This document shows, one piece after another, positions 7,686 to 12,986 of a stretch of DNA of 64,000 nucleotides. The notes under the pieces are model-generated. The model made no database searches. It worked only from the letters and a program-made list of their open reading frames with translations, and was not told the DNA's origin. The stretch's first letter is position 1; each line of letters opens with the position of its first letter. The position numbers and the translations under genes are program-made. Origin of the DNA: JANQIO01 sp043585095 (lineage in GTDB: Bacteria; Pseudomonadota; Gammaproteobacteria; Pseudomonadales; Halieaceae); contig CP121321.1 in assembly GCA_043585095.1 (NCBI GenBank), forward strand, positions 1 through 64,000. Reading direction: 5' to 3'.

Positions 7686-7963
7686 CAGTGATAGTCCTCG
7701 TAATCCAAAATGAAAACATTTCCCTCCGAGAACTCGAATGTCAGTCTCCAGTTCGCAGATACGGTAATGGACCAAATACCTGCCCGGCTCCCCTTCAAGG
7801 GATGAAGCCGGTAGCCAGGGATATCGAGGTCTTCTATCGTTTGGGACGAATCCAGAGCGGCAAGCTGTAGGCGGAGTTTTTTTGCGTGCTTGGCCTGAAT
7901 CCCAGAAACCGTGCCTTTAGAATAGAACTTCTCTAGCCCCTTGTGCTTGAAGGATTTGATCAT
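7685..7963 (-). CDS. higB: HigB-family toxin (RelE superfamily mRNA interferase)
   Basis: A 92-residue toxin of the HigB/RelE superfamily, expected to cleave mRNA at the ribosome. It shows the family start MIKSFKHKGLEKFY, the central GYRLHPLKG block and the C-terminal WRLTFEF...DYEDYH block. The ATG at 7963 lies only about 7 bases after a good -10 box, so the transcript may be nearly leaderless. It forms one cassette with higA. All the key family blocks are intact, so the module is probably functional. Confidence 0.85.
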   Translation of the reverse strand: MIKSFKHKGLEKFYSKGTVSGIQAKHAKKLRLQLAALDSSQTIEDLDIPGYRLHPLKGSRAGIWSITVSANWRLTFEFSEGNVFILDYEDYH

Positions 7964-7969
7964 GCACCA

Positions 7970-7997
7970 AGTGTAGTGCGTTGCGCAACGGCGTCAA
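7970..7997 (-). promoter_or_regulatory. Promoter and operator of higBA
   Basis: Read on the minus strand: -35 TTGACG (7997-7992), a 16-base spacer and -10 TACACT (7975-7970). The spacer holds the perfect palindrome GTTGCGCAAC (7989-7980), a likely HigA operator. The higB ATG follows at 7963, about where transcription should begin. The cassette therefore seems to carry its own promoter and not to depend on the integron promoter. Confidence 0.6.
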
Positions 7998-8000
7998 TCC

Positions 8001-8087
8001 TTATAGCACCTCAAGCTGGGGCGACCAGCCTGGAGTGAAACGAAAGGTTGGGCGTCCCAGCGGAGTGACAGCCTTGCCTTGTTATAT
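8001..8087 (-). repeat. attC site of cassette 5
   Basis: On the minus strand R'' is ATATAAC (8087-8081), followed by the usual AAGG, and R' is GCTATAA (8007-8001), one base off the GTTRRRY consensus. R'' complements the left end of cassette 5 (TTATATG from 8361). The 87-bp length is normal for attC. Inner pairing is only partial by eye. Confidence 0.65.
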
Positions 8088-8097
8088 GGTTCTCGTT

Positions 8098-8334
8098 TCA
8101 TCGGGGCTTGTATGTGTAGCCATCGATGCTAAGAAGACCTGATCTGTGAAATTCACGGAGATAACCACGGTTTCCAATCTGATCCCTGCCATGCCTTGCA
8201 AGACCAGTTTCATCTAAAGCGGCGATGCACTCATCTTCAGAGCAACCTCCGTATCCACGGACGATTCTCCAAGCTAGCGCTTTCTTGCTGCCAGATCGAA
8301 ACGGGTTTTCGTTTGGTTTGAGTATTGTGATCAT
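8098..8334 (-). CDS. 78-residue cassette protein of unknown function
   Basis: The only gene of cassette 5. It encodes a small, basic, soluble protein with the central segment GYGGCSEDECIAALDETGLARHGRDQ and a short C-terminal YTYKPR. I do not recognise the family. The ATG at 8334 sits about 27 bases inside the cassette and the stop lies just before the attC. A weakly helical, HTH-like arrangement (SEDECIAALDETG) could be read in the middle, but this is speculative. It is alone in its cassette, so it is not a classical toxin-antitoxin pair. Confidence 0.55.
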   Translation of the reverse strand: MITILKPNENPFRSGSKKALAWRIVRGYGGCSEDECIAALDETGLARHGRDQIGNRGYLREFHRSGLLSIDGYTYKPR

Positions 8335-8355
8335 CGCTCTAGTTCATGGGCGGAC

Positions 8356-8409
8356 ATATAACGCCAAAAGCAGCGGTGACTAGCATCCGCCTGCCTTTTC
8401 TTTTTATAG
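8356..8409 (-). repeat. attC site of cassette 4
   Basis: On the minus strand R'' is degenerate (CTATAAA at 8409-8403, containing the mazF stop codon) and R' is GTTATAT (8362-8356). The arms AAAAGCAGCGG and CCGCCTGCCTTTT (plus strand) pair with two unpaired bases, the pattern of extrahelical bases that gives attC its polarity. Length 54 bp. Confidence 0.6.
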
Positions 8410-8742
8410 CGCGAGAACAAGGCGAACGCCCTCTTCAACTTCACGGATTTTGGGGTCTCGTAATCTACCAATACGTTCACAGAGAAAGGATTTGTCGAGC
8501 GTTATTATCTGAGAAACGTTTACGACTGATTCGCGTCCAAGATTTGCACTACGCTTGGAAAGAGATACGTTCCCAGGGGAGGCCGCCAGATTCATATTTG
8601 ATGTAATAGCGACAGCGACCACGGTATTAATGCGGCTGCGATTAAACTGATCAGACTGCAGGATGAAGACCGGTCGCCTGAAACCGGGCTCGGAAGCGGC
8701 TGGCTTGGGAAGTTCGGCCCACCAGACCTCCCCACGTTTCAT
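8404..8742 (-). CDS. mazF: MazF/PemK-family toxin (mRNA interferase)
   Basis: A 112-residue MazF-like endoribonuclease toxin. The family opening MKRGEVWWAELP, the RRPVFILQSDQFN block, the AVAITSN strand and the NVSQI...DKSFLCERIGRL end are all present. It should cleave single-stranded RNA in a sequence-specific way. It follows directly on the antitoxin stop codon (TAG then ATG), so the order is antitoxin first. Its stop codon lies inside the attC, a sign of compact cassette structure. Together with the upstream gene it forms cassette 4. Confidence 0.85.
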   Translation of the reverse strand: MKRGEVWWAELPKPAASEPGFRRPVFILQSDQFNRSRINTVVAVAITSNMNLAASPGNVSLSKRSANLGRESVVNVSQIITLDKSFLCERIGRLRDPKIREVEEGVRLVLAL

Positions 8743-8979
8743 CTACCAATCTTCCTTCTTTAAGCTCTGGCCCTGCATTTGGCCAAGATGATCATCCAAT
8801 TCGGAGCCTTCTGAAGCATAAAGATCGTTGAGCCTCGACGTCACATCCTCAATCCTGTGGCGCTCGATATATTCATAAACTGCTGTCGAATATAGCTCAC
8901 TCCGCGACACACCGAGTTTCTTCGCAGTGCGATCAGCGGCTTCGAATACTTCATCTGGTACTGAGATTGCGGTTTTCAT
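8743..8979 (-). CDS. Ribbon-helix-helix antitoxin of the MazF pair
   Basis: A 78-residue antitoxin with an N-terminal ribbon-helix-helix DNA-binding domain (about 1-45: MKTAISVPDEVFEAADRTAK and LGVSRSELYSTAVYEYI) and an acidic C-terminal tail that should wrap the MazF toxin. This is the CopG/MazE-like type often coupled to MazF. It is expected to repress its own operon. The start is ATG at 8979, with GGAT about 9 bases upstream. It is separated from the attC border of cassette 3 by only about 45 bases, which must contain the promoter if the cassette is self-expressed. Confidence 0.75.
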   Translation of the reverse strand: MKTAISVPDEVFEAADRTAKKLGVSRSELYSTAVYEYIERHRIEDVTSRLNDLYASEGSELDDHLGQMQGQSLKKEDW

Positions 8980-9017
8980 AAGGATAGTATGACCGTGGTT
9001 ATACCGCGATACAAGCC

Positions 9018-9104
9018 TTATAACGCCTTGGGCAGCGGCGGCCTGGCTGACGCGAGGCGGCAGGTAGGACGTCCGAGCGCAGCAATTGCTGCACCTTGTT
9101 ATGT
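9018..9104 (-). repeat. attC site of cassette 3
   Basis: On the minus strand R'' is ACATAAC (9104-9098) followed by AAGG, and R' is GTTATAA (9024-9018). AAACATAAC at the right end is the exact complement of GTTATGTTT at the left end of the same cassette (9688 leftward), as expected for a cassette inserted as a closed circle. The toxin stop codon lies in R''. Length 87 bp. Confidence 0.8.
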
Positions 9105-9404
9105 TTCTGATTCACGATTAACCCAGTAAATTGGCCGGCGATGGAGATGCGCAACTGCAACTACCAGAATTTCAGCGACCTCTGAATCGAATGTGTAGAT
9201 GATGCCGTATGGAAATCTTGCTATCAGGCAGCGTCGCGTTCTTGGACCGAAGGATTGATAAGCAGTTGGAAAGTCGATTATGCGCTTCAGCGAACGGGAA
9301 ACCTCGGCGCGAAATTGCACGCCTAGTCCTGGTAGTTCAGATTCATAGTAGGCAACCGCGTCATCGAATTCAGCTTCTGCGAGTTTGAGGAAGGTGACCT
9401 TCAC
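9099..9404 (-). CDS. ParE/RelE-family toxin
   Basis: A 101-residue toxin of the ParE/RelE superfamily, with the family opening FLKLAEAEFDDAVAYYE, the GLGVQFRAEV helix and the C-terminal RFPYGIIYTFDSEVAEILVVAVAHLHRRP strand pair. Depending on the branch it could poison DNA gyrase or cleave ribosome-bound mRNA; the sequence does not decide which. The start overlaps the antitoxin stop by four bases. The pair forms cassette 3. Confidence 0.8.
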   Translation of the reverse strand: MKVTFLKLAEAEFDDAVAYYESELPGLGVQFRAEVSRSLKRIIDFPTAYQSFGPRTRRCLIARFPYGIIYTFDSEVAEILVVAVAHLHRRPIYWVNRESET

Positions 9405-9622
9405 TCGTCGGAGTACTTCCCAAGGACTTCTCTCACAGAAACGCCTTCAATCTTTCCCTGAGCATAGGCATCGATTCGATCTTCCGCCTCGGTCGCCCAG
9501 ACTGCATCAGTAACGGGGTTCGGACGATCAAGGCTCAAAAGTATCTGTTCCGCAACGATCGCTCGATCAGACGAAGAAAGCTCAAGTGCTTGATCTATCA
9601 GGTTTTTTGCTGACTCAGACAC
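9401..9622 (-). CDS. Addiction-module antitoxin (short alpha-helical type)
   Basis: A 73-residue protein of the addiction-module component family that accompanies ParE/RelE toxins. Visible blocks are LIDQALELSSSDRAIVAEQILLSLD and the acidic AEDRIDAYAQGKIEGVSVREVL end. The first codon is GTG (9622), supported by an AGGA 8 bases upstream and the absence of an earlier ATG in frame. This type has no obvious DNA-binding domain, so autoregulation may differ from the ribbon-helix-helix pairs. A related antitoxin occurs at 12276-12512 on the other side of the integrase. Confidence 0.75.
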   Translation of the reverse strand: MSESAKNLIDQALELSSSDRAIVAEQILLSLDRPNPVTDAVWATEAEDRIDAYAQGKIEGVSVREVLGKYSDE

Positions 9623-9681
9623 CGCAAATTCCTAGGAAGATGGCAATCTTTCGATCATAGTCGGACTAGAAGCGGGAGTAA

Positions 9682-9793
9682 ACATAACGCCGCTATGTGG
9701 GGCATTTATGTAGGTGATTGTTTTAATGCTAGCGTAGCGAGCGGCATTAAAAAAAGCGCCGGAATAAATGTCCCTACGATAGCTTTGTTAGGC
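9682..9793 (-). repeat. attC site of cassette 2
   Basis: On the minus strand R'' is GCCTAAC (9793-9787), followed by AAAG, and R' is GTTATGT (9688-9682). R'' with one more base (CGCCTAAC) complements the left end of cassette 2 (GTTAGGCG from 10226). An inner arm pair GACATTTAT / ATAAATG is visible. At 112 bp it is the longest attC here, and its centre is unlike the others. Confidence 0.75.
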
Positions 9794-9797
9794 GCGA

Positions 9798-10187
9798 CTA
9801 TAACGACGAACATTTACCAATTAATGAGTAATATTCCATTCCTTTGCCGTCAGATGTCGCACTTAGACCAAGAAGAACAAAGGTATTATCTGAATTCAAC
9901 ATGAAATTTCCTGCCCAGGATTCACCGGGGTATTCACACCACGTAGGACGACCATTATCGTCGAATTTGCACTGACTCAACCAATTCGCATCTATACCAA
10001 AATGCCTTACTCCGTTCTTGGATGATACCAAGTACTTATTTTCCGCCACCCCTGAATATGAGTCCATTTTTCCAGAATTAGTTTTTGAAACCGCAGCCCC
10101 CTGCTCAGCGATACAAAGATATGAGACATCTACAGCGTATGCTTTAGAGCAGAAAATAATTGCCCAAACTATCAATAGCTTCTTCAT
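9798..10187 (-). CDS. Exported cassette protein of unknown function
   Basis: A 129-residue protein with a typical Sec signal peptide (MKKLLIVWAIIFCSKAYA, cleavage expected after about residue 18). The mature part has four cysteines (SYLCIAE, SQCKFDD, PTWCEYP, GKCSSL) that could form two disulfides in the periplasm. I recognise no family. It is the only gene of cassette 2 and is visibly richer in A+T than the genes outside the integron, in line with recent acquisition. The start is ATG at 10187, with AGAGAG upstream. A host-interaction or envelope role would be a guess. Confidence 0.65.
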   Translation of the reverse strand: MKKLLIVWAIIFCSKAYAVDVSYLCIAEQGAAVSKTNSGKMDSYSGVAENKYLVSSKNGVRHFGIDANWLSQCKFDDNGRPTWCEYPGESWAGNFMLNSDNTFVLLGLSATSDGKGMEYYSLIGKCSSL

Positions 10188-10218
10188 TTATGCTTCATCT
10201 CTCTTAACTCGCCCGAGC

Positions 10219-10276
10219 CGCCTAACGCCTGAAGCTGCGGCGGTGAAACCGTCCGCAGCCTTTACTTGTTAGGGGC
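10219..10276 (-). repeat. attC site of cassette 1
   Basis: On the minus strand R'' is CCCCTAAC (ending at 10268), followed by AAG, and R' is GTTAGGC (10226-10220). The arms GCTGCGGACGG and CCGCCGCAGC form a strong stem around TTTCA. GCCCCTAAC here is the exact complement of GTTAGGGGC at the left end of the cassette (10816-10808). The brnA stop lies inside the site. This is the clearest attC of the array. Confidence 0.85.
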
Positions 10277-10495
10277 GTGCTCAAGGCGTTCAGCCAGCCA
10301 GACTTTGATAATGGATTGTCGAGTAACTCCGAGTCTCGCCGCCTCCTTATCTAGAGAGGCGATCATCCATTCGGGAAAGTCCACGTTAACTCTTCGCGGT
10401 GTTTGATTCGGACGCTTGAGACTGGAAAGATCCAGGTCATCAATTATGTCTTCCCTTCCCTGATCGAATTTTTTGTCAAAATCTTTAGCTTTCAT
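10262..10495 (-). CDS. brnA: BrnA-family antitoxin
   Basis: A 77-residue antitoxin. The N-terminal acidic part (about 1-30) should bind the toxin and the C-terminal part is a ribbon-helix-helix domain (RRVNVDFPEWMIASLDKEAARLGVTRQSIIKVWL). It neutralises BrnT and represses the operon. Its start overlaps the end of brnT by 11 bases; the toxin-first order is usual for brnTA. The stop codon lies inside the attC of cassette 1. Confidence 0.8.
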   Translation of the reverse strand: MKAKDFDKKFDQGREDIIDDLDLSSLKRPNQTPRRVNVDFPEWMIASLDKEAARLGVTRQSIIKVWLAERLEHAPNK

Positions 10496-10745
10496 AAAGC
10501 TCTACCTCAACTTTTCGAGATCGCCTGACCGAAATTATTCGAATCTCGTCATCTCGATATGTAAATACTGCTGACCAGTGCTGGCGATTGTAGCGAGCAA
10601 TCACGATTGACCTTGCCTCATCGTCAGATCTCGCTGTCAATTCCACCAAGTTCGGGTCATCCCAAAGTGATTGAGCTTGCTCAAAATCAATCCCATGCTT
10701 TCTGAGATTGGAGACACTTTTTCTTTGGTCGTACTGGAATCTCAT
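10485..10745 (-). CDS. brnT: BrnT-family toxin (RelE-fold ribonuclease)
   Basis: An 86-residue toxin of the BrnT family. It shows the family opening MRFQYDQRKSVSNLRKHGIDFEQA, SLWDDPN, and the C-terminal IRIISVRRSRKVE block with the arginines needed for RNA cleavage. I chose the ATG at 10745: an upstream in-frame start at 10784 would add 13 residues not typical of BrnT and place a perfect inverted repeat inside the gene. This is the first gene of cassette 1, next to the integrase. Confidence 0.8.
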   Translation of the reverse strand: MRFQYDQRKSVSNLRKHGIDFEQAQSLWDDPNLVELTARSDDEARSIVIARYNRQHWSAVFTYRDDEIRIISVRRSRKVEVELYES

Positions 10746-10748
10746 AAT

Positions 10749-10765
10749 GGTATAGAAAATATACC
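10749..10765 (-). promoter_or_regulatory. Inverted repeat before brnT, likely BrnA operator
   Basis: GGTATA and TATACC flank a 5-base spacer, a perfect 6-5-6 inverted repeat ending 3 bases before the brnT ATG. BrnA-type antitoxins repress their own promoters at such repeats. The close spacing leaves little room for a ribosome binding site, so either the message is nearly leaderless or transcription starts further upstream. Confidence 0.5.
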
Positions 10766-10807
10766 ACCAAGGCATTGTTCGCAAGGGATGGATTTGGGCA
10801 GGAAGGA

Positions 10808-10816
10808 GCCCCTAAC
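10808..10816 (-). other. attI / cassette 1 junction
   Basis: On the minus strand GTTAGGGGC marks the recombination point: the G belongs to attI and TTAGGGGC to the left end of cassette 1. The assignment is supported by the exact complement at the other end of the cassette (10268-10276). The junction lies about 325 bases upstream of intI, in the usual divergent layout. Confidence 0.7.
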
Positions 10817-11106
10817 AGCTAAGTATACGGACCCAGCCGTATATGCCCTGTTCTCTGTATGTTGATTTCATCTGTCGCAGGTTTCCTCAGGAATCATAAA
10901 AATAACAACAGCTTAAGCTTGTAATCTCAGTATAGCCAAAGGGGGAAATCACGCTACGGTGAATGTACGTTTCATCATTTGCGCTCAACTGTGTGAGCGC
11001 TTGGTTTTGTGAAAGTCTAATAAAAACAATCTGTTACACGGGGAAGCAGTGTGTTTTTTGTCATCTGGTCCCTTGATCCTGGCCTTGTAAGTGCTCATCG
11101 TTACGA
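10817..11106. other. attI and intergenic region between integrase and cassettes
   Basis: No gene. It should hold attI and any cassette promoter (Pc) reading left. A -10-like TATACT is seen on the minus strand at 10934-10929, but no good -35 box matches it. A hairpin GCGCTCA/TGAGCGC lies at 10981-11000. Confidence 0.45.
10981..11000. repeat. Short inverted repeat in the attI region
   Basis: GCGCTCA and TGAGCGC (perfect 7-base arms, 6-base loop). On the plus strand it is followed by TTGGTTTTG, so a weak terminator or a protein-binding site are both possible. Confidence 0.35.
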
Positions 11107-11126
11107 TACTGTATATAAATACAGTT
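11107..11126 (+). promoter_or_regulatory. LexA/SOS box of intI
   Basis: CTGTATATAAATACAG (11109-11124) fits the gammaproteobacterial LexA consensus CTG-N10-CAG with an AT-rich core, in the context TACTG...CAGTT. It ends 13 bases before the intI start codon and overlaps the likely promoter. SOS control of integron integrases is established in Vibrio and class 1 integrons, so intI is expected to be induced by DNA damage or by incoming single-stranded DNA. Confidence 0.85.
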
Positions 11127-11139
11127 AAGGGGCATTGAT

Positions 11140-12123
11140 ATGGATGACGTTGCGCACCAGCTTCCCAAACAACCTCAGCGCTTTATGCATAAAGTGCGTC
11201 TCGACATGCGGGAGCGCGGTTATGCCTATGCAACCGAGCGCACCTACTGTCACTGGATAAAACGCTTCATTTGTTTCAATGGTAAAAAGCATCCCTCTGT
11301 CATGGGAGAGAACGAGGTGAACGCGTTTCTCAGTGACCTTGCTGTCAGAAAGCATTGCTCTCCTGCTACGCAGCGCATTGTTTTGAACGCGCTTATCTAT
11401 CTGTACAGGAAATTCCTGGGCCGAGAGCTCGATAATCTGCTGTTTGAGAAATCACGCAAGACGCGCCGATTGCCGGTGGTTTTGAGTCACACAGAAGTTG
11501 GCCTGCTGCTCGATCACATGCAGGGCTTACATCGTTTAATGGCCGAGCTGTTGTATGGGTCCGGGTTGCGGTTGAATGAGCTCCTGAGTCTTCGCGTGAA
11601 AGACATCGATTTCCATATGCGCACGATTACAGTGCGGTCCGGTAAAGGCGATAAAGACCGGACTACTCTGCTGCCCGACAAGTTGATTGAGCCGCTGAAA
11701 GACCAAATCGCTCATGTGCAGAAGTTGCATCAGCGCGACCTTGAAGACGGCTATGGTGATGTTTACTTGCCCTATGCCTTAGCGCGGAAGTACCCCGGCG
11801 GATGTCATGAGCTAGCTTGGCAATTCGTGTTTCCCTCTACCAGGATTGGTGCCTGCCCTCGCACTGGCGTGCTAAGGCGCCATCACTTGCATGAGACGGC
11901 TTTAAGGAAGCATGTAAAAAAAGCCCGAATGCAGGCGGGCATTAACAAACTGGTGCATTGCCATACTTTTCGCCACAGCTTTGCAACGCGGTTATTGGAA
12001 AGCGGTTACGATTTAAGAACCATCCAGAAACTTCTGGGGCACAGTGACGTTAAAACCACTGAAATCTATACCCATGTTCTTCGTCGCGGTCCTATGGGGG
12101 TGGTGAGTCCGCTAGATGGCTAG
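11140..12123 (+). CDS. intI: Integron integrase (tyrosine recombinase IntI)
   Basis: A 327-residue IntI-type tyrosine recombinase that catalyses insertion and excision of cassettes between attI and attC. Catalytic residues are complete: R144, K169, H275, R278, H301 and Y310, each exactly two positions before its counterpart in IntI1. The IntI-specific extra segment that reads the folded single-stranded attC is seen at about 213-235 (LARKYPGGCHELAWQFVFPS). The ATG at 11140 has AAGGGG about 8 bases upstream and is preceded by a perfect LexA box. It is transcribed away from the six cassettes. Length and motifs give no sign of decay. Confidence 0.95.
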   Translation: MDDVAHQLPKQPQRFMHKVRLDMRERGYAYATERTYCHWIKRFICFNGKKHPSVMGENEVNAFLSDLAVRKHCSPATQRIVLNALIYLYRKFLGRELDNLLFEKSRKTRRLPVVLSHTEVGLLLDHMQGLHRLMAELLYGSGLRLNELLSLRVKDIDFHMRTITVRSGKGDKDRTTLLPDKLIEPLKDQIAHVQKLHQRDLEDGYGDVYLPYALARKYPGGCHELAWQFVFPSTRIGACPRTGVLRRHHLHETALRKHVKKARMQAGINKLVHCHTFRHSFATRLLESGYDLRTIQKLLGHSDVKTTEIYTHVLRRGPMGVVSPLDG

Positions 12124-12191
12124 CTTCAGCGCGTGGCATTTTAGCGCCTAAGGTAGCGGCGGCAAAACCGCGCATCGGTTCTGATGTCCCG

Positions 12192-12227
12192 CCCCGTAAG
12201 GGCAGACTGCCAGTTCTTGTTACGGGG
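12192..12227. repeat. Nested inverted repeat behind intI, attC-like ends
   Basis: CCCCGTAA (12192-12199) and TTACGGGG (12220-12227) are exact complements and enclose a second hairpin GGCAG-A-CTGCC. The ends, CCCCGTAAG and CTTGTTACGGGG, loosely recall R'' and R' cores, but the site is shorter than known attC sites and has only one inner arm. It could be a relic attC, a terminator without T-run, or a binding site. Confidence 0.35.
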
Positions 12228-12275
12228 TTCTGGTTGATGCATGATCAAACGCATACCTCTGGGAGTGATACGAAC

Positions 12276-12512
12276 ATGACAACGGCGCAACTTGAAGCAT
12301 TACGGTCTGAAGCGCTCGCCTTATCAGAGGATGAACGCGCCAAGCTGGCCAGTGACCTTGTGGCAAGCCTTGATGGTCCGGCGGACCCTGACTTATCAGA
12401 AGCGTGGGATGTCGAAATATGTCGAAGAATCAATGAAATAGAGAAAAATCCAGATTTGCTGCTTGAGGCGAGCGACGTTCTGGCCAGGGCTAGAGCGCGT
12501 TTGCTTGGTTAA
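12276..12512 (+). CDS. Addiction-module antitoxin, second copy
   Basis: A 78-residue antitoxin of the same short alpha-helical family as the one at 9401-9622: the blocks ALRSEALALSEDERAKLASDLVASLDG and EAWDVEICRRINEIEKNP match the family. I chose the ATG at 12276, with GGGAG about 9 bases upstream; an ATG at 12234 would add 14 residues that do not fit the family. The last base of its stop codon is the first base of the toxin start. It lies downstream of intI, outside the main array. Confidence 0.75.
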   Translation: MTTAQLEALRSEALALSEDERAKLASDLVASLDGPADPDLSEAWDVEICRRINEIEKNPDLLLEASDVLARARARLLG

Positions 12513-12826
12513 TGAAGCAAGTAAAAATCGGCAAGGACGCGGCACTAGAGCTAGAGGAAGCCGCTGCCTGGTATGAGACCGAACAAAGCGGGCTGGGAAG
12601 TCGATTTATCACAGCCTTTGAAAATGCAATAAAGCTACTTGGGGAGCAAGATCCCCCGGTCACACCTGCGGGTGGAAACGCGGGGAAACAGGGCGCTAAG
12701 AAGTTGATTCTGCACAAGTTCCCGTTTTCGCTAATCGTATACGAGTTGGAGCAATCCATCGTAGTTGTAGCTCTCGCCCATCATTCCAGAAAGCCTGGAT
12801 ACTGGCGGTCTCGAGTCTCTCTTTAG
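12512..12826 (+). CDS. ParE/RelE-family toxin, second copy
   Basis: A 104-residue toxin of the ParE/RelE superfamily with the helix AALELEEAAAWYETEQSGLG, RFITAFENAI, and the C-terminal FPFSLIVYELEQSIVVVALAHHSRKPGYW strands. It is coupled to the antitoxin by a one-base overlap (TAATG). It resembles the cassette toxin at 9099-9404 in layout but is clearly a separate lineage, as the two share only family motifs. Its target (gyrase or ribosome) is not decided by the sequence. Confidence 0.75.
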   Translation: MKQVKIGKDAALELEEAAAWYETEQSGLGSRFITAFENAIKLLGEQDPPVTPAGGNAGKQGAKKLILHKFPFSLIVYELEQSIVVVALAHHSRKPGYWRSRVSL

Positions 12827-12986
12827 CTTCCAAGTGACAGGGCGCAAGCAACAGTACCCAACCAATAGCGCCACGCCACTATCACGCGTAGTATTGCGCC
12901 CGCGGCCGGGGTGGCTTCTAGCCCGGTTCTCGCACTACGCTTCTCTTTGTTCAAAACCCGTTGAAAACCATTGTTGATGTAACCCT

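Noticed and set aside
10929..10957. Cassette promoter Pc on the minus strand (TATACT)
   Set aside because: No -35 box at a suitable distance; several cassettes seem to have their own promoters, so Pc cannot be assigned by eye.
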